Shown: positions 24,236-32,974 of the stretch, one piece after another
How positions within the stretch are numbered: position 1 is the stretch's first letter
How the letters are laid out: each line of letters begins with the position of its first letter
Assembly (NCBI GenBank): GCA_947307295.1
Contig: CAMZIQ010000001.1
Span: forward strand, 168,968 to 232,967
Origin: an uncultured Pseudomonadota bacterium
GTDB taxonomy: Bacteria > Pseudomonadota > Alphaproteobacteria > Rs-D84
Length of the DNA: 64,000 bases
Reading direction: 5' to 3'
Program-made: the position numbers and the translations under genes
The notes under the pieces: generated by a model
The model's database searches: none
Told to the model about the DNA's origin: nothing
Seen by the model: only the letters and a program-made list of their open reading frames with translations

Positions 24236-24263
24236 ACATGGGGCGATTTCGCCCCTGTTTTTT
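24236..24263. terminator. bidirectional terminator
   Basis: GGGGCGA-TT-TCGCCCC stem, with A-runs on the left and T-runs on the right, between the convergent lipoprotein and protease genes. Confidence 0.85.
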
Positions 24264-24287
24264 TATCTGATTTTCAACACTATAAAA

Positions 24288-25358
24288 TCAATACGCCGAC
24301 CTTAACAATAGCGAAGATCGCTTGTTCGCCTCCCAAATTGTTTCAATAGCATCTGCAACAGGTTTGCCCCCGGCTTCCAATAAATTAATGTTTCCTGCAC
24401 CTTTAGCATGATTACTACCACCAATTGTAAGAAAACCCTTTGTATGAATAGCCATTAAATTACCATTATTATCAAACACCCCACCACCAGAATTACCACT
24501 CCACATTTGACAAGCAGATTCTACATTGACAATGTGATAACCGTTCGTTTTATATTTACAATATGAAACTTTTAGTTTATTTCCATCATAAAACATATCG
24601 TTATAATATGATTTTTCTTCACTTTGCAAATAAGTCATAAATTCTTTGGGATATACAGAACGTATTTCTATTCCGCCTTTATCCCAACCATACGAAGCTT
24701 CATTCCCCTTAGAAACAATGCCTTTTCTGTCTTTTAAATATTTAATATATTTATTTTTAAAATTATTTATTTCCGCATTACTCATAATTTTAAGACCACC
24801 ATACCCAATAAGTCGTGCATTATAAGACGCATCAGCATTATCAGAATATTTGGCTTTACCGCTAAGCGAAACCCAATCAGTATCAGAAAATTTTTCATAT
24901 AAAGTTGTTTTAAAACGACTATCCACAGAAGCAGGAATAAGCTCGTAAATCGCCCAATCTTCAGAAGTAGCTTTATCATTCACAACATCATAATCACCAT
25001 AGTCAAAAGGTTTCATATAAAAATAATCTCCATTCTGCATCCTTATTGTTATCTTATCTTTTACAACACCTGTTTTCCCATTGGCGACACAATGTTTCGC
25101 AGTATACACATATTTTTTTTGTTTAAAAACATTGCCTATATTAACTATCGTTCCTGTACAATAAACACTATCACCATCCACCAAAGCAACCACAGCACTA
25201 TACGGTTCCACTGCTGCTTGCACAGCTGTCACATAACAACGTTTATCAACAGTATATTGATTTGCATATTTTCTATTTTCAACACAACCATCCAAAGCCG
25301 CCCAAACAGATACGGGCACAAACATAAAAAATGATAATAATATTACTATTCGTTTCAT
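24288..25358 (-). CDS. secreted trypsin-like serine protease (copy 1 of 3)
   Basis: The 356-residue protein has a signal peptide (cleaved near VWAAL). The chymotrypsin-fold triad is visible as TAKHC (His), SEDWAIYEL (Asp) and SGNSGGGVFD (Ser). Two or three disulfides are likely from paired cysteines around residues 25-95 and near the active Ser. Between Asp and Ser lies a segment shared with the two paralogues nearby, GYGGLKIMSNAEINNFKNKY. It is the last gene of a leftward run of five secreted-protein genes. It is more like S1 trypsin-fold enzymes than HtrA, since no PDZ domain is present. The substrate is unknown. Confidence 0.8.
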   Translation of the reverse strand: MKRIVILLSFFMFVPVSVWAALDGCVENRKYANQYTVDKRCYVTAVQAAVEPYSAVVALVDGDSVYCTGTIVNIGNVFKQKKYVYTAKHCVANGKTGVVKDKITIRMQNGDYFYMKPFDYGDYDVVNDKATSEDWAIYELIPASVDSRFKTTLYEKFSDTDWVSLSGKAKYSDNADASYNARLIGYGGLKIMSNAEINNFKNKYIKYLKDRKGIVSKGNEASYGWDKGGIEIRSVYPKEFMTYLQSEEKSYYNDMFYDGNKLKVSYCKYKTNGYHIVNVESACQMWSGNSGGGVFDNNGNLMAIHTKGFLTIGGSNHAKGAGNINLLEAGGKPVADAIETIWEANKRSSLLLRSAY

Positions 25359-25361
25359 TAT

Positions 25362-25808
25362 TTAATTTCGTTCACCACGTCCTGCATCCATGCGAGCGTT
25401 TTGACGTTTATTTAACTCCGTTTGCATCAAATCACGAGTGTTTTTAATTTCCCTGTACGCTGTACGTGCTTCAAAACGTTCTTCGGGATTAGTTTCATCT
25501 GAATCAATAGTTTTTTGTAGTTCAGCCAAAACTTCATCACTATCTTTTATATATCTTATCAATTCTTTTTCAGACATACTTCGTATTTCTTCTTTTAAAC
25601 GATTGTCAAACGAATCGTAATTTTGTTCAATCGCAGGTTGCACACTAACAACATCGTCTTTATGTTTTTTAAATTCTTTTTCAATCTTTTTTGGTTCTTG
25701 CGCTGTTTGATTAGATTTATTGTTATTATATACAAAACTACCAACAGCCATACCACTTAGCAGTAAAGCTATTAACCCACCTGTTTTAAACTTATTTACT
25801 TTTTTCAT
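25362..25808 (-). CDS. membrane-anchored coiled-coil protein, unknown
   Basis: The 148-residue protein has a single N-terminal hydrophobic segment (about residues 10-27, GGLIALLLSGMAVGSFVY) preceded by basic residues. It is followed by a charged, mostly helical region (residues 40-148) rich in Lys and Glu, such as FDNRLKEEIRSMSEKEL. It looks like a one-pass membrane protein with a periplasmic helical rod. It lies between two proteases, three bases before one and about 40 after the other, so it is probably co-transcribed with them and might act as a partner or scaffold. No family is recognised. Confidence 0.6.
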   Translation of the reverse strand: MKKVNKFKTGGLIALLLSGMAVGSFVYNNNKSNQTAQEPKKIEKEFKKHKDDVVSVQPAIEQNYDSFDNRLKEEIRSMSEKELIRYIKDSDEVLAELQKTIDSDETNPEERFEARTAYREIKNTRDLMQTELNKRQNARMDAGRGERN

Positions 25809-25846
25809 ATTTTAGCCCTTTTATTTTTTATAATTTCATATTCATC

Positions 25847-26734
25847 CTAAAACAAATTTGCATCTCGTATAATTTCATCTACTTCTTCATAATATATTTC
25901 TGGCTTTGTTGCCAAAGTACTAGCATCTTTTGTTTGACCGATATCACTTTTTTCTGCCCAACACAAAATACCTATATCGGTTAATCTGTCATCAGCTATC
26001 AAAGCACTGCCAGAAACACCAGGCGCACCAGGACAATCTGTGTATATTTTATCTTTAATATCAACAACACCACAACCTTCGCGAATTTTCATATTTTCAC
26101 CATCATCAAATATGCAAGACAAAAGATTTTTGGATGAACAACGAACACAATTTTCTTTTCTGGATTCTGTACAAGAATACCCTCTTATCAGTTCCAATTC
26201 TATATCCGATATCGTTTGGTCTATGGTCGCAGCCGACAATGCGCCATTTTTTTGAAGATAATTTTTATACACATTTTTAATAATATTTAATTCATCATTA
26301 TTCAACACTTTTAATCCATCATAACCTATGATCATTAAATTTTTATCCATTACCGATGTGTCACTTAATTCTAAAACATCACCAGTGAAAGCATTTACAT
26401 CCAAAACCATCGCATAGTCCGCATATGGACTGTCATTTTTTGGCAAAAGAACTGCCCCTGTATGTTTTTTGCCATCTGTTGTATAATAATCTACTTTACC
26501 ATATTGGTTGACAGATTCGACCACGTGCCGACAAGTTAGAATTATGTCATCAGATACGAATGTCCCCGTCCCGTTGCTGATTGGACCTTTTATATGAACC
26601 ACTGTATTGAATGGGAATTGTGATTTTTCTGCTTCCGTCACATACCTTCGTATATCACCAGACGAACCAACCATATGCCCAAAACACATTACCGGTAAAA
26701 ACAATAACATCAAAGAAAATATTATTCTTTTCAT
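25847..26734 (-). CDS. secreted trypsin-like serine protease (copy 2 of 3)
   Basis: The 295-residue protein has a signal peptide (near CFGH). The catalytic triad appears as LTCRHVV (His), YADYAMVL (Asp) and PGVSGSAL (Ser). It also has the shared paralogue segment GYDGLKVLNNDELNIIKNVY. A cysteine-rich stretch between Asp and Ser (YSCTES, ENCVRCSS, LSCIFD) is unique to this copy and probably forms disulfides. It starts two bases after the hairpin-protein gene, so the pair is tightly linked. Substrate and activation are unknown, and there is no clear zymogen propeptide. Confidence 0.75.
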   Translation of the reverse strand: MKRIIFSLMLLFLPVMCFGHMVGSSGDIRRYVTEAEKSQFPFNTVVHIKGPISNGTGTFVSDDIILTCRHVVESVNQYGKVDYYTTDGKKHTGAVLLPKNDSPYADYAMVLDVNAFTGDVLELSDTSVMDKNLMIIGYDGLKVLNNDELNIIKNVYKNYLQKNGALSAATIDQTISDIELELIRGYSCTESRKENCVRCSSKNLLSCIFDDGENMKIREGCGVVDIKDKIYTDCPGAPGVSGSALIADDRLTDIGILCWAEKSDIGQTKDASTLATKPEIYYEEVDEIIRDANLF

Positions 26735-26736
26735 GA

Positions 26737-27687
26737 CTACAAAACATCCTCACAACGTTGTGCGGCTTCCATTAACTTTTTTGTTAATGTAATAAGTGAA
26801 ATATTTAACCCGGTTTCCACCGCACCAGTTGCTATATTAGCGCCAGCCATCACATTAGACGCCACATTCAAAGCACGTTCTTTCTTTTTATCTTCTTCGG
26901 ACATTGAAATTTTACTTTCCAAACTCATATAATTATCTGAATTTGCCGCCGCGCTAGTTCCTGTGCCGACAATGCCAATAGCAGTTCCAGCAATAGATGT
27001 TCCCATTACGCCTTTCATGCGCTTTTCAATTTTTTCAATATCTTTAACATCTATTTGATTACACCAAGTTTTTATGCCATTAAGTTTTTTCACTACCAAG
27101 GCATCATTGGGATTAATCCCCGATCTTTGTAATTCCATCGAAACATCTTTAACTGCATTAACCATTTCATTACATGCTGTTATATGTTGCACTAAATCAG
27201 ATTGATTCACATTTATTCCAGACATTATCGCAGACGCTAAATTAGTCCCGATTGTCCCAGCCATCAATCCAGTACGCCAATTTCCAGCCGTTTTTGCTTT
27301 ATCAACTTCTTCTTGCAATTGCATCAGTTCCGCAATTTGTCCAAAAGGCACAACAACTTCATTAAAAAATGTATTTAAATCCATAGCTTCAACACTACCA
27401 GAATCACACCCCCCAGCATCACATATTTTTTTAATCAATCTGTCTATTTCTTCTTCGTGCTGATTTTTCTTTATCCCCGCTACCAGCGCACCACCGGCCG
27501 CCACCGTACCAACAGCGGTCACCGCTGTATTAGCCTTTGATATATTAGCAACCTTTGCAATTTCATCTGATATTCCAGAACATGTGATACGTGCAGCTTC
27601 ATAAATTTGTTCTGCTTTACCAAGCGTATTTTCTGCAAAAACTGGTGTTAAAAAAAACACAAATAATATCGACAATATTCTTTTCAT
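26737..27687 (-). CDS. secreted Ala/Gly-hairpin paralogue (copy 2 of 3)
   Basis: The 316-residue protein has a signal peptide (ending VFAEN) and the same plan as the copies at 17 and 44 kb. A Cys near residue 36 (RITCSGISDEIAKVA) leads into TAVTAVGTVAAGGALVAG. The second hydrophobic stretch is WRTGLMAGTIGTNLASAI, followed by HITACNEMV. The third is GTSIAGTAIGIVGTGTSAAA after a CNQIDVKDIEKIEKR segment. The fourth is SNVMAGANIATGAVETG, with a final AAQRCEDVL. It is closest to the 44-kb copy, since both contain GxWRTGLMAG. It lies between two S1 protease genes. Function is unknown; membrane oligomer formation is inference. Confidence 0.65.
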   Translation of the reverse strand: MKRILSILFVFFLTPVFAENTLGKAEQIYEAARITCSGISDEIAKVANISKANTAVTAVGTVAAGGALVAGIKKNQHEEEIDRLIKKICDAGGCDSGSVEAMDLNTFFNEVVVPFGQIAELMQLQEEVDKAKTAGNWRTGLMAGTIGTNLASAIMSGINVNQSDLVQHITACNEMVNAVKDVSMELQRSGINPNDALVVKKLNGIKTWCNQIDVKDIEKIEKRMKGVMGTSIAGTAIGIVGTGTSAAANSDNYMSLESKISMSEEDKKKERALNVASNVMAGANIATGAVETGLNISLITLTKKLMEAAQRCEDVL

Positions 27688-27747
27688 AAAACATCCTCTC
27701 TATAGATATATATTATCTCATAAAACCCCAATAAACTCAATCGATTT

Positions 27748-28740
27748 TTATTTACCAAAAAATTCATCCAACAGTTTTTTCCCGACATCTTCTGGTCGTT
27801 CTTCTTGTTTTACATCTTTCAATTCTGGGTGAAATATAAATATACTATCAGGATTAGGATACAAAGCTTCGCTTTTTACCCCTCTTGCATGTGCAGGCCC
27901 CATTATAAAATTCATTCCTTTTGTCATTATACCCATAACATTTCCATCTTCATCGAAAATACCACTGCCAGAATTTCCATTCCATATTTGACAACCTGTC
28001 ATTTTTCCAACGCTAGAATACTTACACGAAGATAATTGCATACCACTTTGACCAAATATAGTGTCATAATATTCTTTGTTATTTACCTTCAAATCATCTA
28101 TGAAACTTTTTGCGATTGCATTACTAACCAAAATGCCATGAGTTGGAATATATCCAAGCTCAGGACGTTTCCTTCCTTTTACAAAATCATTTTGATATTC
28201 AAGATATCTTTTTCTAAATTCTTCGACCTGTTCATCACTTACAATTTTCAAAGAACTATACCCAGCTATCACAGCATCATAATTTCCCATATTCTTAAAT
28301 TTTTTACTTATATAAACAGACTTTAAATCTGGATGTTTTTCTTTATTTATGTGATATATAGCCCAATCTCTATCATCTGTACCAACCATCTCTTTCTTCA
28401 CAAAAAAACGCTTACTGCCATTGACCGAAGTAAGAACTATACTGGCTGTTCCGCCGAAATCGTTCTGCACACAATGTTTCGCAGTATATAAATATAACTC
28501 ACCTTTTTTTTCTACTATGACACCACTACAATAAATTCCATCCATAATATCTTTCAACGAAGCCACAGCATTAAAAGGCTTTGTTTGCTTTTGGGCTTCT
28601 GTCACATAACAACGTTTATCAATAGTATAAGGATTGTCTGGGCTGTTATCATATTTGCCATCAATACAGCCATCCCTTACTGCAAAAACAGATGCAGGCA
28701 TAAACATTAAAAACGATAAAAATAATATTATTCTTTTCAT
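27748..28740 (-). CDS. secreted trypsin-like serine protease (copy 3 of 3)
   Basis: The 330-residue protein has a signal peptide (near VFAVR) and an N-terminal Cys pair region very like copy 1 (YTIDKRCYVTEAQ). The triad is seen as TAKHCV (His), DDRDWAIYHI (Asp) and GNSGSGIFDEDGN (Ser). The shared segment is GYSSLKIVSDEQVEEFRKRY. This copy and copy 1 are clearly the closest pair and flank the block at both ends. That points to duplication around the inner genes. It starts four bases after the nlpD-like gene, so it may be transcribed from the upstream array. Confidence 0.8.
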   Translation of the reverse strand: MKRIILFLSFLMFMPASVFAVRDGCIDGKYDNSPDNPYTIDKRCYVTEAQKQTKPFNAVASLKDIMDGIYCSGVIVEKKGELYLYTAKHCVQNDFGGTASIVLTSVNGSKRFFVKKEMVGTDDRDWAIYHINKEKHPDLKSVYISKKFKNMGNYDAVIAGYSSLKIVSDEQVEEFRKRYLEYQNDFVKGRKRPELGYIPTHGILVSNAIAKSFIDDLKVNNKEYYDTIFGQSGMQLSSCKYSSVGKMTGCQIWNGNSGSGIFDEDGNVMGIMTKGMNFIMGPAHARGVKSEALYPNPDSIFIFHPELKDVKQEERPEDVGKKLLDEFFGK

Positions 28741-28744
28741 CTTT

Positions 28745-30364
28745 TTATTTTTTCAAATAATTTGTTGGATTATAAGATTTTTTACCCTTTCTGATTTCAA
28801 AATGAAGTTGTGGTTTATCAACCTTGCCTGTTTTACCAATTTTACCAATTGGTTGACCTACATTAACCTTGGCACCACGTCTGACATCCATTGAATTTAA
28901 ATGAGCATACACAGTCATCCATCCATCACTATGCTGGATTATTATTAAATTACCCATACCTCTAACTTCATTACCAGCATACGCAACAACCCCATTTTCC
29001 GCGGCCTTAACAACCGTTCCCAAAGCCGCCGAAATATTTATACCATCATTAACCAAACCATTATTTTTTGGACCATAGCCTGACAAAATTTTACCACGTA
29101 CCGGCCAAGAAAATTTTGACGAAGAACGCGCTACTATCTTTGTTGACGTATTCTTAGGTTCAGAATTTGTTTTCAATTTCTGTTCAGCTTTCAGTTGTGT
29201 TTCAGACTTTTTTTCAACAGTTTTTGTTCCTGCTTTTTTAGTATTTTTTGTTTGAGAAGCCTGTGCAGTTTTTGTTGTATCTGCTTTAACTTTTTCAATC
29301 TTTGTCTTTTCTGATTTTTGCGCAACTGTCTTTTGTGCTTCTGATTTTTTAACTACTATAGCAGAACGTTTTTGAACAGTTTCTAACCTAGGCACTTTTA
29401 ATTTCTGTCCCACCGATAAACTAAACGGAGCAGATAATTTATTCATAACAGCCAAATCATTAACAGGTATTTCATATTTGCGCGACAAAGAATACAAAGT
29501 ATCCCCCTTTACAACTGTGATTTCTTGCAAATCTACACGTCTTGTTTCGGTTGTTTTGACTGTTTCTTTGATTGTTGGTTTTTGAATCTTTGGTTCACTT
29601 GCAACTTTGATTGGTTTAACCACATCTTCAGATTTTTGTTTTTGAACTTCTGTTTTTTTGGTTTCTGTTTTTGCAGCACGAAGCATTATTTTTTGACCGA
29701 CAGACAATGTATATGGCTCTTTCAAAGAATTTATTTTTGCCAGTTCTGCCACAGTCGTATTATTTTTACGCGCCAAAGAATACAAAGTATCACCACGTTC
29801 AACAATAACAATATCTTTATCCAAAGATGTTTTTTCATTTGATTTTTCAACTTCTTTTGTTTGTATTGTTTCCGATTTTGTTTCTTGTTTTGGCACAGGT
29901 TTTTCATCTGAGATTTTATCTACATCTTCTTTTTTACTGTATTCAGGGATTAATAAATATTCAGACATAATTTCTTCTTCGTCTGTTTCATTTTCTTCCG
30001 CATTTTCTTTGACAACAATTTCTTTTTGTTTTTTCTCAGGAACAGATATAAGCACTAATTCCGTATCATCAGTTTTAATTTCTTCTTTTTCAGGCACTAA
30101 AACGTAATCATCAATACTCGCATACAAAACATAGTCTTCAAATTTAGCAGAAGTATCCAACTCTGGAGATGCGTACACGCCATAATCTGTGACCGCCGAA
30201 TTATATATTTCCGGCTGACTTTGTGGATCAGCCAACAAAGCAGGATATCTGTCTTCAATAAACATACCGACGCTATCTGGAATCGATGCAATTTTTGGTT
30301 GCAAATCACACGCACACAAAAACAGTGCGCTAAATCCAAGCACATATAAATAGAACCTATTCAT
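28745..30364 (-). CDS. nlpD: NlpD-like LysM-LytM protein (amidase activator candidate)
   Basis: NlpD activates the septal amidase AmiC. The 539-residue protein has a lipoprotein-like N-terminus (FLCAC) and an acidic region. Two LysM domains (VERGDTLYSLARKNN and VVKGDTLYSLSRKYE) and a long Lys/Thr/Gln linker follow, with a C-terminal LytM/M23 domain (FSWPVRGKILSGYG, YAHLNS, LHFEIRKG). The first metal-ligand motif is degenerate (NDGINI instead of HxGxD), as in NlpD, so it is probably non-enzymatic. An extended -10 (TGGTATAAT) lies 13 bases before the ATG. A GTG at 30370 is an alternative start and could be leaderless. It follows tatC. Confidence 0.83.
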   Translation of the reverse strand: MNRFYLYVLGFSALFLCACDLQPKIASIPDSVGMFIEDRYPALLADPQSQPEIYNSAVTDYGVYASPELDTSAKFEDYVLYASIDDYVLVPEKEEIKTDDTELVLISVPEKKQKEIVVKENAEENETDEEEIMSEYLLIPEYSKKEDVDKISDEKPVPKQETKSETIQTKEVEKSNEKTSLDKDIVIVERGDTLYSLARKNNTTVAELAKINSLKEPYTLSVGQKIMLRAAKTETKKTEVQKQKSEDVVKPIKVASEPKIQKPTIKETVKTTETRRVDLQEITVVKGDTLYSLSRKYEIPVNDLAVMNKLSAPFSLSVGQKLKVPRLETVQKRSAIVVKKSEAQKTVAQKSEKTKIEKVKADTTKTAQASQTKNTKKAGTKTVEKKSETQLKAEQKLKTNSEPKNTSTKIVARSSSKFSWPVRGKILSGYGPKNNGLVNDGINISAALGTVVKAAENGVVAYAGNEVRGMGNLIIIQHSDGWMTVYAHLNSMDVRRGAKVNVGQPIGKIGKTGKVDKPQLHFEIRKGKKSYNPTNYLKK

Positions 30365-30410
30365 CCTCACTCTGTGAATTATACCATAAAATACATGCTA
30401 AATAAAGAAA

Positions 30411-31121
30411 TTATCCAGCATCACGTTTCATAAATAATATACTGATTTCAAACAATAATAACATTGGTACAGCCAATAAAATTTGAGATACAACGTCCGG
30501 TGGTGTTAACATAGCAGCAAAAACAAATATAAAAACAATCACATATCTACGGCTTTTTATAACAGATTCTTTTGACAAGATTCCTATTCTATTCAAACCA
30601 ACCAAAACCAAAGGCAGTTGAAAAGCCAAACCGAAAACTTTTAACAAACCTATTGAAAAAGCCAAATATCCACTAATCGCAGGCATTAAAACAGTCGGCA
30701 CCTGTGCAGATTCATTTAATTCCAAGAAAAATTTAAACACAACTGGGAACAAAACATAAAAAGCAAACGCAGCCCCAACAATAAATAATAACGGAGATAA
30801 TAAAAATATAGGTATTAAAAACTGTCTTTCATTTTTATGTAAACCCGGCGCTATGTATGCCCAAATATGCCACAAAAAAACAGGGACTGATATTATCAAT
30901 GCAACCAATGTAGCCAATGAAAATTGTATCATCAACCCATCAGAAATCCCTGTATACAACAATGCTGCATCATCCCAAACTTTTAACAAAGGCATTGTTA
31001 AAAATAATTCGACATACGATGATACCATCCAACCAAAACAAAAAGCGACCACGAATATCAAAGCACACCATAATATTCTGCGCCGTAATTCTGCAAAATG
31101 TTGCATCAAAGTCATTTTCAT
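30411..31121 (-). CDS. tatC: Sec-independent translocase TatC
   Basis: TatC is the receptor for twin-arginine signal peptides. The 236-residue protein has six hydrophobic segments. It opens with the TatC signature MQHFAELRRRILWC, corresponding to HLxELRxR, and contains FxFYVLFPVVFKFF in the expected region. Length is normal. Its ATG overlaps the tatB stop as ATGA, so the genes are coupled. No tatA is visible. A single TatB/TatA-type protein may serve both roles, or tatA may lie elsewhere. Confidence 0.94.
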   Translation of the reverse strand: MKMTLMQHFAELRRRILWCALIFVVAFCFGWMVSSYVELFLTMPLLKVWDDAALLYTGISDGLMIQFSLATLVALIISVPVFLWHIWAYIAPGLHKNERQFLIPIFLLSPLLFIVGAAFAFYVLFPVVFKFFLELNESAQVPTVLMPAISGYLAFSIGLLKVFGLAFQLPLVLVGLNRIGILSKESVIKSRRYVIVFIFVFAAMLTPPDVVSQILLAVPMLLLFEISILFMKRDAG

Positions 31122-31399
31122 TTTTTGCGCACCTTTTTAACAGAACGTTTTTTTGTTTTTCTTACTTTTTCACCAAACATATCATTTGTTGCATTTTGAA
31201 TTAAATCATCTATGGGTTTTTCTAAATCAATACGCTGTTGTACAGCTTCGGAAAAATCAGTAATTTTCCAAATGATATTTCGTATATATTTTACAACCTT
31301 GGCAAAAAAACGCGCGACATCAGGCCAATATTTCGCAGGCACAACACAAATTGCAACTAATAAAATTACTAAAAATTCAGTCCAACTGATACCAAACAT
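31118..31399 (-). CDS. tatB: Sec-independent translocase subunit TatB (TatA/B family)
   Basis: The 93-residue protein begins MFGISWTEFLVILLVAICVV followed by PAKYWPDVARFFAK. This is the Tat pattern of one membrane helix, a hinge and an amphipathic helix. A basic tail (KKRSVKKVRKK) ends it. The TatB assignment rests on the acidic Glu in the transmembrane start (SWTEF) and its place before tatC. It lies eight bases after lolA. Confidence 0.88.
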   Translation of the reverse strand: MFGISWTEFLVILLVAICVVPAKYWPDVARFFAKVVKYIRNIIWKITDFSEAVQQRIDLEKPIDDLIQNATNDMFGEKVRKTKKRSVKKVRKK

Positions 31400-31407
31400 T
31401 TTATGCC

Positions 31408-32022
31408 TTAATCATAAAAATCGTCGCCACCACTCGTAGATACGGTTTTATGCCGCGACAATTGAAAATAATTTTTTCCAAAATCAGTTTTTGCCTTTAA
31501 ACCTTTGAAAACAACATCTGTTTTATTAGAAGTTGCATCTACCACAGACCAAGAATTTAATTTTACTGGGTTTTTATCAAAAACAACCGCCATATGTCCC
31601 AATCCTTCTTTATCACGCAAATTCATTGTCAAAGTAAAAGTATTTTTATCAGACGATGTTTCTGTCACTTTTATATCTGCATTTTGTAAATCTATTTTTT
31701 TTCGAACTAAAATCCCCGCAGGTGTACTGGTCAATGGCACAGTTGTAATTTGATCCAAAGATTTATCATAAAAATATAAATCTTTACCATCAGCAATCAA
31801 TTGAATGGGGGCATCTTTATAATCCAATCTAACCCGTCCAGGACGCAACATAGAAAAAGTACCCTTTTCTGTTTTTCCATTTGCAATCTGATTAAATTCC
31901 CCCTGTAATCCAGTTATAGAATTAAGATATTTTTCAGCACTTGAAACCAATTTCTTATCAACAGCCCCATTGGCAGAAAAACATATTAACAATCCAAACA
32001 TTACAGATATTATTCTCTTCAT
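31408..32022 (-). CDS. lolA: outer-membrane lipoprotein carrier LolA
   Basis: LolA carries lipoproteins across the periplasm to LolB or the outer membrane. The 204-residue protein has a signal peptide (cleaved near SANGA). The LolA family order is visible: a YLNSITGLQGEFNQ opening, GTFSMLRPGRVRLDY, and LIADGKDLYFYDKSL for the central sheet. I start at the ATG with AAGGGGGT upstream. The track start seven codons earlier lies inside nrnA. It lies one base after the nrnA stop, with tatB next. Confidence 0.92.
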   Translation of the reverse strand: MKRIISVMFGLLICFSANGAVDKKLVSSAEKYLNSITGLQGEFNQIANGKTEKGTFSMLRPGRVRLDYKDAPIQLIADGKDLYFYDKSLDQITTVPLTSTPAGILVRKKIDLQNADIKVTETSSDKNTFTLTMNLRDKEGLGHMAVVFDKNPVKLNSWSVVDATSNKTDVVFKGLKAKTDFGKNYFQLSRHKTVSTSGGDDFYD

Positions 32023-32023
32023 C

Positions 32024-32974
32024 TTATACCCCCTTAAACGCATTTACCACTTTGTCATGAACATTTTCTAAACTATCAGGCACAACTGCCCCAGCGGCAA
32101 ACAAATGACCACCGCCACCAAAGGATTCAGCTATTTGATTTACAGGTTTGCTGCGGCTTCGAAATGATATTCCTATTTGTTTTTCTTTTTGTTCTTTTAA
32201 TAAAACTATATATTCCACGCCATGAATTTGTCCCAAAGACCGCAATACCAATTCACCACGACCATCCAATTTTTTATAATCATCATGATGAATTGTCGCT
32301 ATTGCCAAACGCCCCTTCATTAAAAATTCTGTTTCTGCCACAGCTTTAGATTCAACCAGAACAGTCTTTTTATCTTTATTATTCAACAAATTTACAAGGT
32401 CTGCCATATTCGCGCCAGCATCAACCAATTCCGCAGCATCTCTTAAAACATCGCTATGACGAACAAATTTAAAATTACCAGTATCTGTTATTATCGCCAA
32501 TGTCAAAAGATTTATAACATCTTGATTTATTTCGAATTTAGCAGCACGAACAATATCATAAAGTATCTGGGACGTGGCGGCTTTTTCAGCATCATCAAAA
32601 CACAATTTTCCCATCACACCATCATTATAATGATGATCAAATTCAATTATATAATTGGCTTTTTCAGCCATTTTTTCAATAGCGCCTAAATTTTTTCTTG
32701 TACCATAATCCACCAATATATATAAATCATACTTTTTATCTTCTGGGATATGAGTATGATAACACGCATCTTTACGCAAAGGAACATTATCCAATTCTTT
32801 TGGAATATTGCCATCATAAATAACTATTGGCTTTTTATTAAAATTTAGTTCTATGATTTTCATCAAAGCCAATGCAGAACACAAAGAATCACCATCTGGA
32901 TTTTTATGACCAGATATCGCGATTGTTTTAGCGTTTTTTATTTTTTCTATTAAATTTTCTATTTTCTTTTTCAT
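32024..32974 (-). CDS. nrnA: DHH-DHHA1 phosphoesterase (NrnA/DhhP type)
   Basis: The 316-residue stand-alone DHH protein has motifs I-IV as GHKNPDGDS, LVDYG, EFDHHYND and TDTGNF, and a DHHA1 domain with SFGGGGHLFAAG. Proteins of this size degrade short RNA oligonucleotides or pAp (NrnA), or linear pApA and c-di-AMP (DhhP type). Because a diadenylate cyclase occurs in the same window, a c-di-AMP breakdown role is worth considering; the sequence alone cannot decide. Its start overlaps the recJ stop as ATGA. recJ is a distant DHH relative, so two DHH genes are adjacent. Confidence 0.87.
   Translation of the reverse strand: MKKKIENLIEKIKNAKTIAISGHKNPDGDSLCSALALMKIIELNFNKKPIVIYDGNIPKELDNVPLRKDACYHTHIPEDKKYDLYILVDYGTRKNLGAIEKMAEKANYIIEFDHHYNDGVMGKLCFDDAEKAATSQILYDIVRAAKFEINQDVINLLTLAIITDTGNFKFVRHSDVLRDAAELVDAGANMADLVNLLNNKDKKTVLVESKAVAETEFLMKGRLAIATIHHDDYKKLDGRGELVLRSLGQIHGVEYIVLLKEQKEKQIGISFRSRSKPVNQIAESFGGGGHLFAAGAVVPDSLENVHDKVVNAFKGV

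Noticed and set aside
24288-28740. HtrA/DegP assignment for the proteases
   Set aside because: No PDZ domains and the S1-like TAKHC/GNSGG motifs with many cysteines point to trypsin-like enzymes.
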